Positions 47,781-58,322 of a stretch of DNA of 64,000 nt are shown one piece after another. How positions within the stretch are numbered: the first letter of the stretch is position 1; each line of letters starts with the position of its first letter. The notes under the pieces were generated by a model. That model saw only the letters and a program-made list of their open reading frames with translations. It ran no database searches and was not told the DNA's origin. The position numbers and the translations under genes are program-made. Source of the stretch: Synechococcus sp. CBW1002 (lineage in GTDB: Bacteria > Cyanobacteriota > Cyanobacteriia > PCC-6307 > Cyanobiaceae); contig NZ_CP060398.1 of NCBI RefSeq assembly GCF_015840915.1, forward strand, positions 1,116,001 to 1,180,000. Direction: 5' to 3'.

Positions 47781-49135
47781 TGGCAACTGATCTGAGGCCG
47801 TTGGCCGCGATTCGCCTGGCCGCGCTCGATGCGCACCTGCTCGGTCATCGACCTGCTGACGCGTCCCCCCTGGGCTGGCGATGTTTTCAGCTGGGTCTGT
47901 TTCTGTTGGCCAGCAGTGCCTTCCTGGGGGGATTGCTGCTGTTCGTGGCCCTGATCCAGGGGAGCCGCGGTCGCTCCTCGCCCTGGCAGGACGGGAGCAA
48001 TCGGGTGCTGCTGCTGATCGCCCTGCTGATGGTGGCCGGCTGCTTCGGGGCCCGCAGCGGCGGCCTGGCCTGGGTGGGACTGGGCAACTGGTTGCCGTTC
48101 TTCTGGGCGTTCTGGGGCTATCAGCCCTATCTGGCCACGCCGGCGGCCCGGCGGCGGGTGGCCCTGTGGCTGGTGGCCGGCACCGTGCCCGTGGTGATCA
48201 CCGGCCTGGGCCAGCTCTGGTTTGGCTGGAGCGGCCCGTTTCAGGTGTTGGGGGGTCTGATCATCTGGCACCTCAAGGCAGGCGGCAGCCCGGAGGACCG
48301 TCTGGCCGGCCTGTTCGACTACGCCAACATCGCCGGCTCCTGGCTGGCCCTGGCCTGGCCTCTGCAACTGGCGGCGCTGCTCGAGACCTGGCAGCGCTGG
48401 CGCCAGGGGGTGCGGGATCCCGCTGGTGGCGGCGTGCCATCCCGGTCAGCCGGGATCCTGCTGGCCCTGGCCCTGCTGATGGCGTCAGGCGTGGTGGCGG
48501 CCGTGTACCTCACCGATTCCCGCAACGCCTGGGGTGCCCTGGTGCTGGCGGTGCCGCTGGTGGTGGGGCCAGCCAGCTGGCTGTGGCTGCTGCCCCTGCT
48601 GACCCTGCTGGTGGTGCTGGTGGCGCTGGCCAGCGTGCAGGGGGTGCCGGAGCTGGTGCAGGAGCCCCTGCGCCAGCTGGTGCCTGAAGCGATCTGGGGC
48701 CGGCTCAGCGACCTGGAGCACAGCGGCGATCGGGTGCAGGCCTCCACCCGGCTGGCCCAGTGGGGTGTGGCCCTGGAGTTGATCGGCGAACGCCCCTGGC
48801 TCGGCTGGGGCGCGGCGGCCTTCAGCCTGATCTATCCGCTGCGCACGGGCCAGTGGCATGGCCATCCCCACAATCTGCCGATCGACCTGGCCGTGAGCCA
48901 CGGTCTGCCGGTGGCGGTGCTGCTGGTGGGCTTCGTGCTCTGGCTGTTGCTGCGTGCCGCCTGGTTCGGCATGGCCGCGTCCAGCCTGTTCGAGCGGGCC
49001 TGGTGGACGGCGACCCTGGTGCTGGTGGCCCTGCATGCCACGGATATGCCCTTCTATGACAGCCGCATCAATGTGGCCGGCTGGGTGCTGCTGGCCGGGC
49101 TGTCCCAGGTGGGCCGCCCGCCGGCGTCCCACTGA
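47780..49135 (+). CDS. O-antigen ligase family membrane protein
   Basis: 451 residues from the ATG at 47780. About ten to twelve membrane segments are present, with a long periplasmic loop (EPLRQLVPEAIWGRLSDLEH to GHPHNLPIDLAVSHG). Features such as RLAGLFDYANIAGSWLALAW, GERPWLGWGAAAF and HPHNLPID fit the Wzy/WaaL (O-antigen ligase) family, which includes the cyanobacterial IctB-like proteins. Coupling to purU is probably only organisational. Confidence 0.8.
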   Translation: MATDLRPLAAIRLAALDAHLLGHRPADASPLGWRCFQLGLFLLASSAFLGGLLLFVALIQGSRGRSSPWQDGSNRVLLLIALLMVAGCFGARSGGLAWVGLGNWLPFFWAFWGYQPYLATPAARRRVALWLVAGTVPVVITGLGQLWFGWSGPFQVLGGLIIWHLKAGGSPEDRLAGLFDYANIAGSWLALAWPLQLAALLETWQRWRQGVRDPAGGGVPSRSAGILLALALLMASGVVAAVYLTDSRNAWGALVLAVPLVVGPASWLWLLPLLTLLVVLVALASVQGVPELVQEPLRQLVPEAIWGRLSDLEHSGDRVQASTRLAQWGVALELIGERPWLGWGAAAFSLIYPLRTGQWHGHPHNLPIDLAVSHGLPVAVLLVGFVLWLLLRAAWFGMAASSLFERAWWTATLVLVALHATDMPFYDSRINVAGWVLLAGLSQVGRPPASH

Positions 49136-49153
49136 GACCTGGTCGGAGCGGGT

Positions 49154-50806
49154 TCAGCCGATGGCCTCCTGCCTGGGCAGTGCGTCCTGCCGGTGCCGCT
49201 GCAGGGTTGCTTCAGGCAGGGGACCTTGCAGATGCACCCAGGGCAGCACCCGGCCCGGTTCCCATTCGGCGTGCACCACCTCCTCCCAGGCCGGTGGCCG
49301 TGGCAGCGGCGAACCGGCAGCGGGCTCCAGTTCGCCTGCCTGCGCAGCCCGGTAGGCCTTCTTCCAGCCCCCCAGGCTGTCGTGGCTGCCGCGGGCGGCG
49401 GCGATCACCGGCGCGAGCCGCCGGTCGCTGCGCGACAGCAGGGCCTGGATCACGCTCCAGCCATAGCTTTCCGGCCGCAGCTCGATCCCCTTGGGCTTGA
49501 GCCGCTTGGCCAGCAGCTTGAGCCGTTTCTCGGCCTCCGGCCGCACGCCCTGCCACTGGAACGGGGTGTGGGCCTTGGGCACGAAGGTGCTCACCCCCAG
49601 GGTCAGCCGCAGCCCCGGGGTCGCCTTTTTCAGGGCCAGCATCAGGGCGGCGGTGGCCTCCACATCGGCCTCCTCCTCGCTGGGCAGGCCCACCATGCCG
49701 TAGAGCTTCAGGCCGCTGAGGCCACCCTCTCGGGCGTAGCGAGCCGCGGCGTCGATCTCCTCGGTGGCGAGTTTCTTGTTCACCACCTGCCGCATCCGCT
49801 CGCTGCCGCTCTCGATCGCGATCGTCAGCGACTTGCTGCCCCGCTTCGCCAGGATGCGCCCCAGCTCGGCGGTCACGGTGGCGGCCCGCACCGAGCTGAC
49901 GCTCACCCGTGTGCCCTCAAAGCGGTCCTGATCCAGCCACTGCAGCAGCTCCGGGAACTGGGGATGCTGGGTCACGGAAGCCCCCAGCAGCCCCAGGCGC
50001 TTCGTCACCGCCAGACCCTTTTCCACCGCCGGGATCAGGCCGTCGTCGAGGGATGGCGTGCGGAAGGGCAGGGTGAGATAACTGGCCAGACAGAAGCGGC
50101 AGAGTTCGGGGCAGCTGCGCACCACCTCCACCATGTGGATGTCGGGCCAGGCGGCCTCCGGGGTGATCACCGTGGAGTGGCTGAGGGTGTTGCCCCGCCA
50201 GGTCTGCTTGGCCACCGTGGACGGCACGCCCGCCTCGATCGGCTCCACCGCCAGCAGCTCACCGCCGGCTGCATAGCGGGGGACATAGAGGCTGGGCACG
50301 TAGATCCCCGGCACCTGGGCCAGGGCCCGCAGCCGCTCCGCCCGTGGTTGATCCCGATGCTGCTGCACGGCATCGATGAAGGCCGGCAGGAGCTCCTCGC
50401 CATCACCGAGCAGCACCACATCGAAGAAAGGCGCCAGCGGCTCCGGGTTGGCGGTGAGCACCGGTCCGCCGCCGAACACGATCGGATCGCTCTCGCCGCG
50501 TTGCTCGGCCCAGAGGGGGATGCGTTGCTGCTCCAGCAGATCCAGCAGCACCGGCCCGTCCAGCTCCCAGCTCAAGGACAGGCCGAACAGGTCGCCATGA
50601 CGGTGGGGTGGGTCACTGCGATCCGTGAACAGGCGCCGCACATCCACGTCGGCGCGCCGCGCCAGGGTCGCCCAGACCACCTGGTAGCCCAGGCTGGTGA
50701 TCCCCACGGAGTAGGTGCTGGGGAAGGCCAGCACGGCCCGCAGGGCACCGGCGACGGGCTGGGCGGGCTCGAACAGCAGGGTTTCCTGGTTCAGGGGGAG
50801 GGGCAT
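49154..50806 (-). CDS. B12-binding-type radical SAM protein
   Basis: 550 residues. An N-terminal region of the cobalamin-binding-like type (LAFPSTYSVGITSLGYQVVW, IVFGGGPVLTANPEPLAPFF then DVVLLGDGEE) is followed by a radical SAM domain with C-x3-C-x2-C in RSCPELCRFCLASYLTLPFR. IAIESGSERMRQVVNKKL and LKLYGMVGLPSEEEADVEAT are typical. Such proteins do methylation, methylthiolation or rearrangement chemistry; the substrate is unknown. The usual H of the D-x-H-x-x-G cobalamin motif is not evident. Confidence 0.85.
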   Translation of the reverse strand: MPLPLNQETLLFEPAQPVAGALRAVLAFPSTYSVGITSLGYQVVWATLARRADVDVRRLFTDRSDPPHRHGDLFGLSLSWELDGPVLLDLLEQQRIPLWAEQRGESDPIVFGGGPVLTANPEPLAPFFDVVLLGDGEELLPAFIDAVQQHRDQPRAERLRALAQVPGIYVPSLYVPRYAAGGELLAVEPIEAGVPSTVAKQTWRGNTLSHSTVITPEAAWPDIHMVEVVRSCPELCRFCLASYLTLPFRTPSLDDGLIPAVEKGLAVTKRLGLLGASVTQHPQFPELLQWLDQDRFEGTRVSVSSVRAATVTAELGRILAKRGSKSLTIAIESGSERMRQVVNKKLATEEIDAAARYAREGGLSGLKLYGMVGLPSEEEADVEATAALMLALKKATPGLRLTLGVSTFVPKAHTPFQWQGVRPEAEKRLKLLAKRLKPKGIELRPESYGWSVIQALLSRSDRRLAPVIAAARGSHDSLGGWKKAYRAAQAGELEPAAGSPLPRPPAWEEVVHAEWEPGRVLPWVHLQGPLPEATLQRHRQDALPRQEAIG

Positions 50807-50882
50807 GCCAATCGATCAGTCTCACGGATCCCTGGTGCCGGTTGCCTGGCCTGGCTAGAGCGGGGGCTGCTGAACGGGTGTC

Positions 50883-51761
50883 ATGCCGAAGCTGCAGGTG
50901 ATCTCACCGTTTGAGTACAACCCCACCCAGAATCAGGCCAATGTCACGTTTCTGCGCCACCGGCCCGGGTTCTGTCGGCCTTGTCTACGAGGGTCCCCTC
51001 GACCCGGTGCAACGCGATGGTGTTAGTGGTTCCAGCACCTGGTACACGATCGAGGCTCCCGAGACTGGGCCCTTCACCAATGTCAATGGCACCAGCGTGT
51101 ATGGCCCCGACAACCTCGGTGGTGGTCTGGTCGATCTGGTGGGGGCTTACACGCGCAATGTCAGCGGCGGGTCGGCCTCGGGGGAGGATCCCAACACCGT
51201 GGGCTTTCTCTATACCGGTGCCATTGATGGCTCCACCAGTTCCGGCTACCGCAGCTTTCAGGGTCAGACCCGCAGCGGTGAAGCAGCTCCTACACCTTTG
51301 TCCACAGCGTGGATGGGGGGGCTGGCCGTGGGCAACTGCGACATCGCTTCCGCCGATTCCCTGACGGGTTACAGCCTTGTCTCCACCGCCTTTCTTGTGG
51401 ATCTGGACAGCGGCCGGCAGATCAACATCCGCTTCCCCGACTTGGGTCTGGATATCACCCATACGGCCTATGGCATCTGGGAGAATGGAGATGGCTCCTA
51501 CACCATTGCTCGACTGATAATGGTAAGTACCGCCTGCCTGCCGCCTCCGTGGTGACGGTCAAACGCAAGTCCTCCGAGGCTTTCAAAGCCAAAGCCCGCT
51601 GGCGCGATCTGGACGTGGTGAAGAGCGATTCCTGCGTTCCCAGTGTGCTCACCACCGCTAACTCCCAGTATGGCGATGTGACCGTGGGTTTTGCCAATTA
51701 TCCCAATCCTGACGGCACTCTCGCTGCTGCCGACTTCGTTGCCCAGCCCTTGATTCTCTGA
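50883..51761 (+). pseudogene. frameshifted remnant of a beta-repeat (HAF-like) protein gene
   Basis: Coding-like sequence runs through two or more frames. Frame 1 from the ATG at 50883 gives MPKLQVISPFEYNPTQNQAN then VTFLR; the next frame continues ATGPGSVGLVYEGPLD and runs to GIWENGDGSYTIARL; a third gives VTVKRKSSEAFKAKARWRDL to the stop at 51761. Repeated motifs (SVYGPDNLGGG, VGFLYTGAIDG, AYGIWENGDGSYTIA) suggest repeats of an HAF/propeller-like extracellular protein. The gene is probably dead or truncated. GC is lower than in the neighbours. Confidence 0.7.
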
Positions 51762-51781
51762 GCCTGCTCAGCGACACGACA

Positions 51782-51822
51782 GCGCCTGTCTGCCTGGATT
51801 TACTCAGCCCGTCAACAGGCGC
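51782..51822. repeat. inverted repeat GCGCCTGT / ACAGGCGC
   Basis: Two 8-base arms at 51782-51789 and 51815-51822 with a 25-base loop lie 20 bases after the broken gene. No T-run follows, so it may be an imperfect terminator or an old mobile-element end. Confidence 0.35.
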
Positions 51823-51824
51823 CT

Positions 51825-51851
51825 TTGCGCTGATGATGAACTTGCGATAAT
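51825..51851 (+). promoter_or_regulatory. orphan sigma70-type promoter candidate
   Basis: TTGCGC (51825-51830) and TGCGATAAT (ten box GATAAT at 51846-51851, extended by TG) are separated by 15 bases. The ten box is close to consensus, but the spacing is short. No gene follows before the transposase, which faces the other way. About 150 bases of unannotated sequence follow. Confidence 0.3.
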
Positions 51852-52008
51852 GGAGGATTCGAGTCTCTCCTTGGCCGGGCTCAATGCTGAGGTAACGCAG
51901 TCAGTCGTGCTTTGTTTACGGGTATCCGTTCAGGGGCCGTGACGCAGCCGCGCAGCATTCACCGCCCTTGATCGCTGATCACCAAGCGACCACAGACACC
52001 ACGATCGA

Positions 52009-53561
52009 TGACGGCCGGCTCAGGGATTCGGCAACAGCGATGGCATCTCACCGCCGCGATGATGGGCGATCAAGGCCTGCTCCAGGAACTGCCAGATATC
52101 ACGGCCCTGTTGCCGCAGGCTGGTGGTGACCGTGAGCAACCTGCTGCGGCAGATTGCACCCTGGCGGGATTGGACGCCATGGCTGATCTTGCGCTGAATC
52201 ACCGAATGGCGCAGGGCACGCTCGGCTGCGTTGTTGGTGGGCTCGATCCCTTCAATCTCCAGGAAGGTCCAGAGGCCATCGCTCACTTGCAGCAACTGAT
52301 GGCAGGTACGCACCGTCTTGGCCCACGGCGTTCGCTCGCCGCGCTGGCAGCCCAGCTCCACAACCCGCTGCAGCGTGCCCACAAACGCCTGGCGGATCGG
52401 CCGACAGCCCTGCTGCAACGTGGACCAGTCGATCGTTCCGTCTTTGTAGCGGTGCCACTGGGCAAACAGCTGCTGCTGCAGGCCCAGCAGCTCCGCTCCA
52501 ATCTCACCGCTGGCGCCCTGACGGTCAGCGATGGCAGTGAGATCGCGGATCACGTGCGCCCAGCACAGCTGGCGCTGCTCCAGCGGGAGATGGTTGTAGG
52601 CGGAGAAGCGATCGCTCACCACAATTCCGCCAAAGGCATTCCCGAGCAGGTCGATCGCGGCGGCAGCCGAGCGGCTCAGGCTCTGCAAGAACACTGTCAC
52701 CCCCATGGCGGTCACCATGACCCACTCCCAGCCGCGCCGGCCATCGGGGTTGCCCCCATCGGCATTACCGGTGGGGGCACCGGTTTCATCGACATAGACC
52801 ACCGACTGCTGACGGGCAAACGCAAGGGCCTCCTGCATGGGCTGCTCCAGTGCTGCACTCAAGCGCTGGCGGATAGTGGCCATCGCTCCCCGGCTGATCT
52901 GTACCCCCAGCAGCTGATCCAGCAGCGCCTGGGTCTTGCTGAAACTCAACGGGAAGGCACTACCCAGCAGACCCACCAGAGCACTGAGCCGGGGACCGTA
53001 ATGGCTTACTTCCACCTCCGCCGGTAACGAGGCACAGGTGCTGGTGGAACAGCAGGGGCAGACCAGGCGGTGCAGCCGGTGCTCGATCACCAGAGGCGTG
53101 ATCGGTGGAATCTCGATCACCTGGTGCCTCAAGGGCTCGGGATCCTGACCCTGTAGCAACGTGCCGCAGCGGCGGCAGGCCTGGGGGTGGTGCTCGACCA
53201 CCTCATCCACCCGCTCGATCGGCAGCAGCTCCGGCCCAGATCCGGGATGGCCCGGCTGGCCGCCGCGCTTGCGGCCACTGCCCTTGCGTCGTTCGGGCGG
53301 CCTAAACCCCTGGCCATCACTGGAGGGAGGCTTGGAAGAATTGCGGGAGCTGCGGCCGATCCGCTCGCGCAGATGGGCCAGTTCGGTCGCCAGGGCGGTG
53401 AGCTGGACGCGGAGCTGCACCATCTCCTCCTGTTGAGCCAGAATGAACTCCCTGGCACCAGCTGGCCACGACAACCAGTCCACCTCGGAAATGCCAGCAG
53501 GAGGGGCGCCCATCTCAAGCAGTCTCTGCCTGAGATGCAAACGGGAATCAGGACGCCGTCA
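52009..53561. mobile_element. IS66-family insertion sequence (approximate ends)
   Basis: The ends are tentative: TGACGGC at 52009-52015 and its complement GCCGTCA at 53555-53561, with a partly matching ATTC nearby on each side. No target-site duplication was seen. The element carries only the transposase gene, not the tnpA/tnpB accessory genes of classical IS66. It sits between a frameshifted gene and an unrecognised low-GC stretch. Confidence 0.5.
52020..53540 (-). CDS. IS66-family transposase (TnpC-like), full length
   Basis: 506 residues. An N-terminal leucine-rich coiled coil (MVQLRVQLTALATELAHLRE) and NSSKPPSSDGQG are followed by GRKRGGQPGHPG and a zinc-finger-like CRRCGTLL / CPCCST. 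The DDE catalytic domain shows YVDETGA, VVSDRFSAYNHLPLEQRQLC then WAHVIRDL, and GIEPTNNAAERALRHSVIQR. The frame is intact, so the element may still be mobile. Confidence 0.92.
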   Translation of the reverse strand: MHLRQRLLEMGAPPAGISEVDWLSWPAGAREFILAQQEEMVQLRVQLTALATELAHLRERIGRSSRNSSKPPSSDGQGFRPPERRKGSGRKRGGQPGHPGSGPELLPIERVDEVVEHHPQACRRCGTLLQGQDPEPLRHQVIEIPPITPLVIEHRLHRLVCPCCSTSTCASLPAEVEVSHYGPRLSALVGLLGSAFPLSFSKTQALLDQLLGVQISRGAMATIRQRLSAALEQPMQEALAFARQQSVVYVDETGAPTGNADGGNPDGRRGWEWVMVTAMGVTVFLQSLSRSAAAAIDLLGNAFGGIVVSDRFSAYNHLPLEQRQLCWAHVIRDLTAIADRQGASGEIGAELLGLQQQLFAQWHRYKDGTIDWSTLQQGCRPIRQAFVGTLQRVVELGCQRGERTPWAKTVRTCHQLLQVSDGLWTFLEIEGIEPTNNAAERALRHSVIQRKISHGVQSRQGAICRSRLLTVTTSLRQQGRDIWQFLEQALIAHHRGGEMPSLLPNP

Positions 53562-54072
53562 AGGGTTCAGCAGAGACGATGTTCGCCGCGTGCTGTCCCG
53601 ACCCCTGAATGCTTACGTTTACGGAAGTCAGAAGGGTTGCAGGTGCGCCTGGATAGCTTGCATGGAGATGGCCAAAGTCGGTATGGTGAGCATGTTGCGC
53701 TTGGCGCTGGATTTCGCGCAGGCAACACCTTCTTGGTAATGCAGTCGATGGAGAATGCTTGCAAGACAGTGGAACTCCATCGTCTGGCGAATTGAGTTGC
53801 GAGGGTGCCGCTGGAGGCCCTTTTTCTGACGTTGATGATCTGGCAGTCAGACGCGCCTGTATCGAGGCAGAAGCCGCGCATTTGGGAGTGAAGTTTCGCT
53901 GCAATCGTGATGACGGAGGCTCGTAGGATGATGGCATTGTTGCCGGCATCCATCAGGGAAAAATCCTTGAGGTTGGATCCTGTCGCGTCATCACTGAACA
54001 TCAGGCCGGCTCATGAAGTCCATCAACGCTCGCGCCAGAGGGCCCGGCCGGACTGGATATTCCCAGCCACGA
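53562..54072. other. unrecognised lower-GC stretch between IS66 and ClC genes
   Basis: No convincing gene. A minus-strand frame at 53567-54001 (144 codons) and broken plus-strand frames (for example AHLGVKFRCNRDDGGS near 53874-53921, then a stop) have no recognised family and unusual codon use for this genome. The stretch is best read as decayed or foreign DNA. Confidence 0.5.
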
Positions 54073-55521
54073 TCAGGTCGACGAATTGCTCGGCTCAGCG
54101 ATTGAGTGGTGAGCCGCCGCTGTCCCTTTTCCGTTGGCGTCGAAGGCCCGCAGCAGCTCGATCTGGCGTTCGTAGATCGATTGTCCATGCAGGACCTGGG
54201 TCACCAGGAAGCTGGCCAGGCAGGCCACCAGGATCGGCTTGAGGATCAGCAGGTCTTTGGTGAGGGCGAAGGCGAGGAACACGGCGGTGATCGGCGTGCG
54301 GGAGCAGCCCGCCACAAAGGCCCCCATGCCCGCGAACACGAAGGTGGTGGGCACGTGGCCGGTGAGGTGCTCGGCCAGGCCCCCGCAGGCCAGGCCGATG
54401 GTGGCCCCCAGGGTGAGCATCGGCGCGAACAGGCCCCCGGGAGCTCCGGACGCTGCGGAAAGACCCGTGCTGAAGAACAGCAGGACGAAGATCCCCAGCG
54501 CCGTGCCGATTTCCACATGGCCCTCAGCCACGGCCTGCTGCAGGCCGGCATTGTTGCGGAATTCCGGCGGCAGGCAGGCATACACCAGGCCGAGGAGAAC
54601 CCCGGCGATCACCATGCGGCTCACCAGATGCGGGGCGAACCAGCGGTGGCTCAGCCACTGCATGCGGATCACGTAGCGGCAGTAGAGCTCTGCCAGCAGA
54701 CCCACCACGATCCCGAGCGCGATCAGGTAGAGCAGATCCACGGGCAGGAACCGGAGCATGGGGGTGAATTCCCTGTCCAGCAGGAAGCCCTTGACGTTCA
54801 GACCGCTGGACTGAAGACCCAGGGCCGTCAGTCCCATCACATCGGCCCAGGTGTCGGCCAGGAAGGTGGTGACCAGCACCAGCAGGAGCACCACCGGCCG
54901 GGCACCGCGCAGCAGTTCTTCCACGGCGTAGAAGAAGCCGCCGATCGGAGCGTGAAACACGGCCGCGATGCCCGCCCCGCCGCCGGCGGCCACGATCACC
55001 CTCAGGAAGGCCGCAGGGGCCCGCAGCACCTTGGCCAGCCGCCAGGCCACCGATCCCCCCATCTGTACCGAGGGTCCTTCGGGACCGAGCGGAAAGCCCG
55101 AGCCGATGGCCAGGATCCCCGCCACCAGCTTCACCATTGCCACGCGGAAGCCCATCGGCATGGGACGTCCCTTGAGGAAGACCATCACCTGGGTGATCCC
55201 CGATCCCGCGGCCGTGGGGGCCAGCTCCCGGATCAGCAGCGCCGAGACCAGACTCCCCAGCCCGCCCATCAGGGGCAGCACCAGGGCTGCGGGAGCCATC
55301 TCCAGCAGCCTCAGTCGCCAGGTGCCCAGCCAGCCCACGCCGGTCTTGAACAGCAGGGCGGCGGCGGCGGCACTGAAGCCGGTGAGCAGCAACGCCAGGG
55401 CCACAGCCCACCAGCGCTCCTCGATGAGCCTGCGGATGCTCCGGGTGGATTGCCAGCTGTCCCTGTCGAAGTGGAAGGCCCTCAGCCGCAGGGACCGCAG
55501 GGCCTCGATGGGTGGAATCAA
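54073..55521 (-). CDS. ClC-type chloride channel/antiporter
   Basis: About 482 residues from a TTG at 55521 that overlaps the acnB stop; no in-frame ATG lies near, so the start is uncertain. Ten or more membrane segments. ClC selectivity motifs are visible: [22 protein letters not shown] with the gating glutamate, and [17 protein letters not shown] second acidic pair in [11 protein letters not shown] matches the proton glutamate of antiporters, so H+/Cl- exchange is likely. Direct overlap with acnB suggests coupled translation. Confidence 0.88.
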   Translation of the reverse strand: MIPPIEALRSLRLRAFHFDRDSWQSTRSIRRLIEERWWAVALALLLTGFSAAAAALLFKTGVGWLGTWRLRLLEMAPAALVLPLMGGLGSLVSALLIRELAPTAAGSGITQVMVFLKGRPMPMGFRVAMVKLVAGILAIGSGFPLGPEGPSVQMGGSVAWRLAKVLRAPAAFLRVIVAAGGGAGIAAVFHAPIGGFFYAVEELLRGARPVVLLLVLVTTFLADTWADVMGLTALGLQSSGLNVKGFLLDREFTPMLRFLPVDLLYLIALGIVVGLLAELYCRYVIRMQWLSHRWFAPHLVSRMVIAGVLLGLVYACLPPEFRNNAGLQQAVAEGHVEIGTALGIFVLLFFSTGLSAASGAPGGLFAPMLTLGATIGLACGGLAEHLTGHVPTTFVFAGMGAFVAGCSRTPITAVFLAFALTKDLLILKPILVACLASFLVTQVLHGQSIYERQIELLRAFDANGKGTAAAHHSIAEPSNSST

Positions 55522-58169
55522 ACTCCTGCCAGCACCTTGGCCTCCTCCTCGCTGCTCACCACGCGGCCCTGGTCTTCGAAGCCCTCGATCTGGTCGAAGT
55601 TGAGGTAGCGGTAGAGCGTGGCGCCGTTGGGGTCGATCTTCTCGGCGGCGATCGCCAGGTAGTCCTCCTTGGTGGGGATGCGGCCCAGCTGGGCGCACAC
55701 CGCCGCCAGTTCGGCGCTGCCCAGGTACACCTGCGCACCGTTGCCGAGGCGGTTGTTGAAGTTGCGGGTGCTGGTGGAGAACACGGTGGTGTCGTCTTCC
55801 ACCCGGGCCTGGTTGCCCATGCACAGCGAGCAGCCCGGCATCTCCATGCGGCTGCCGGCCGCCTCGAAGATCGCGTAGTAGCCCTCCTGCCTGAGCATCT
55901 CCTCGTCCATGCGGGTGGGGGGGCAGACCCAGAGGCGGGCGGCATTGGCGCCCTGGCCCTCCAGCACCGTGGCGGCGGCCCGGTAGTGGCCGATGTTGGT
56001 CATGCAGGAGCCGATGAACACCTCATCGATCGGCGCGCCCGCCACCTCCGAGAGCGTCTTGACGTTGTCGGGGTCGTTGGGGCAGGCCAGGATCGGTTCG
56101 GTGATCGCATCGAGGTCGATTTCGATCACGGCGGCGTACTCCGCATCGGCATCGGCCTCCATCAGCACCGGCTTGGCCAGCCAGGCCTCCATCGCCTGGA
56201 TCCGGCGGGCCAGGGTGCGGGCATCGCCGTAGCCGCGGGCGATCATGTTCTTCAGCAGAGCCACGTTGCTGCGCAGGTATTCGCTCACCGTTTCCACGCT
56301 GAGCTTGATGGTGCTGCCGGCGCAGGAACGTTCGGCGGTCGCATCCGTCAGTTCAAAAGCCTGCTCCAGCTTGAGATCGGGCAGGCCCTCGATCTCCATG
56401 ATCCGGCCGTTGAACACGTTCTTCTTGCCCTCCTTGGCCACCGTGAGCAGCCCCTGCTGGATCGCCACGTAGGGAATCGCGTTCACCACATCGCGCAGGG
56501 TCACGCCCGGCTGCAGGGAACCTGAAAATCTCACCAGCACCGATTCGGGCATGTCGAGCGGCATGGCGCCGATGGCGGCGGCGAAGGCCACCAGGCCCGA
56601 GCCGGCCGGGAAGGAGATGCCCAGGGGGAAGCGGGTGTGGCTGTCGCCGCCGGTGCCCACGGTGTCGGGCAGCAGCATGCGGTTGAGCCAGCTGTGGATG
56701 ATGCCGTCGCCGGGTCGCAGCGCCACGCCGCCGCGGGAGGCCATGAAGTCGGGCAGTTCGGCGTGGGTCCTGAGGTCCACCGGCTTGGGATAGGCGGCGG
56801 TGTGGCAGAAGCTCTGCATCACCAGATCCGCCGAGAAGCCGAGGCAGGCCAGCTCCTTCATCTCGTCGCGGGTCATGGGCCCGGTGGTGTCCTGGGAGCC
56901 CACGGTGGTCATCAGCGGCTCGCAGCTGGTGCCCGGCCGCACGCCCGCCAGGCCACAGGCCTTGCCCACCATCTTCTGGGCCAGGGTGAAGCCCTTGCCG
57001 GTGTCGGCCGGGGCCACCGGCCGGATGAACAGATCCGAGGCGGGCAGGCCCAGCTGGGCGCGCACCTTGTCGGTCAGGGAGCGGCCGATCATCAGGGGGA
57101 TGCGGCCGCCGGCCCGCACCTCGTCGGTGATCGTGCTGGGCTTGAGCTCGAAGCGGGCCACGATCTCGCCGGCGTTGGCTTCACCGGCCGCCCGCTCGAT
57201 CGTGCCGGCATAGGGGCGGATCGTGATCACATCGCCGGAGTTGAGGGCGGTCACGTCGCACTCGATCGGCAGGGCGCCGGAGTCTTCAGCCGTGTTGAAG
57301 AAGATCGGCGCGATCTTGCTGCCCAGCACCACGCCGCCGCTGCGTTTGTTGGGCACATGGGGGATGTCGGTGCCGGTGTGCCAGAGCACCGAGTTGATGG
57401 CGGATTTGCGGGAGCTGCCGGTGCCCACCACATCGCCCACGTAGGCCACCGGGTGGCCCTTGGTCTTGAGCTCGGCGATCAGCTCCAGGCCGCCGGGCAT
57501 GCGGGTCTCCAGCATCGCCATGGCGTGCAGGGGGATGTCCGGCCGGGTGGTGGCGTGGGTGGCGGGGGAGAGGTCGTCGGTGTTGGTTTCGCCCTCCACC
57601 TTGAACACCGTCACGGTGATCTCGGCCGGCAGCTCGGGCTTGGCGGTGAACCACTCGGCGGCGGCCCAGCTGTCGATCACCCGCCTGGCGTAGGAGTTGC
57701 GCTCGGCCAGCTCGAAAACGTCGTGGTAGGCGTCGTAGACCAGCAGGGTGCGGCTGAGGCCCTCGGCCGCTGTCTCGGCGATGGTGCTGTCGTCGCTGCT
57801 GAGCAGTTCGATCAGGGCGCCCACGTTGTAGCCGCCGATCATGGTGGCCAGCAGCTGCACGGCTTCCACCGGGCTCACCAGGGGGCTGCTGACGCTGCCC
57901 TGGGCCACGCCGCTCAGCCAGCCGGCCTTCACGTAGGCCGCCTCATCCACCCCCGGCGGGATGCGCTCGCTGAGCAGGTGCAGCAGAAAGGCCTCCTCCC
58001 CGGCTGGCGGTGCCGCCAGCAGCTCGGTGAGGGCCTGGGTCTCGGCGGCGTTCAGGGGCAGGGGCGGCACCCCCAGGGCCTGCCGTTCCGCCGCGGCGGC
58101 GCGGTAGCTGCTGAGGACACTGGCCGGATCGGGGGAGGAGCTGGCAGGGCTCGAGCTGGCAACGGTCAT
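55518..58169 (-). CDS. acnB: aconitate hydratase B (AcnB)
   Basis: 883 residues from the ATG at 58169. AcnB interconverts citrate and isocitrate and may also act on 2-methylisocitrate. The N-terminal HEAT-like domain (residues about 15-160) is followed by a swivel domain ([20 protein letters not shown]) and the catalytic domain with the 4Fe-4S cysteine regions [13 protein letters not shown] and [14 protein letters not shown]. The open frame continues far upstream (to 60455) but that is a shadow of other genes. Confidence 0.95.
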   Translation of the reverse strand: MTVASSSPASSSPDPASVLSSYRAAAAERQALGVPPLPLNAAETQALTELLAAPPAGEEAFLLHLLSERIPPGVDEAAYVKAGWLSGVAQGSVSSPLVSPVEAVQLLATMIGGYNVGALIELLSSDDSTIAETAAEGLSRTLLVYDAYHDVFELAERNSYARRVIDSWAAAEWFTAKPELPAEITVTVFKVEGETNTDDLSPATHATTRPDIPLHAMAMLETRMPGGLELIAELKTKGHPVAYVGDVVGTGSSRKSAINSVLWHTGTDIPHVPNKRSGGVVLGSKIAPIFFNTAEDSGALPIECDVTALNSGDVITIRPYAGTIERAAGEANAGEIVARFELKPSTITDEVRAGGRIPLMIGRSLTDKVRAQLGLPASDLFIRPVAPADTGKGFTLAQKMVGKACGLAGVRPGTSCEPLMTTVGSQDTTGPMTRDEMKELACLGFSADLVMQSFCHTAAYPKPVDLRTHAELPDFMASRGGVALRPGDGIIHSWLNRMLLPDTVGTGGDSHTRFPLGISFPAGSGLVAFAAAIGAMPLDMPESVLVRFSGSLQPGVTLRDVVNAIPYVAIQQGLLTVAKEGKKNVFNGRIMEIEGLPDLKLEQAFELTDATAERSCAGSTIKLSVETVSEYLRSNVALLKNMIARGYGDARTLARRIQAMEAWLAKPVLMEADADAEYAAVIEIDLDAITEPILACPNDPDNVKTLSEVAGAPIDEVFIGSCMTNIGHYRAAATVLEGQGANAARLWVCPPTRMDEEMLRQEGYYAIFEAAGSRMEMPGCSLCMGNQARVEDDTTVFSTSTRNFNNRLGNGAQVYLGSAELAAVCAQLGRIPTKEDYLAIAAEKIDPNGATLYRYLNFDQIEGFEDQGRVVSSEEEAKVLAGV

Positions 58170-58322
58170 CCCAGGGGTTTCGGCTTCTGCCTTCCATTGT
58201 TCTTGCCAGCCCGGCCGGCTGTTGGTGGCGACCGTTGCCAAAGGTTCACTCCGAACGGCCCGCGGAAGCCGATGACTAGGGTGAAGTCCGTTCCGCGGCG
58301 CCAGACGAGCAGCCCAGGGTTC

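Noticed and set aside
53567-54001. 144-codon minus-strand frame after the IS66 gene
   Set aside because: No recognisable motif, odd residue use and competing frames; kept only as part of an unrecognised stretch.
56637-58322. Upstream extension of the DAHP synthase frame
   Set aside because: It is antisense to acnB and unlike any DAHP synthase start; the ATG at 58323 gives the normal length.
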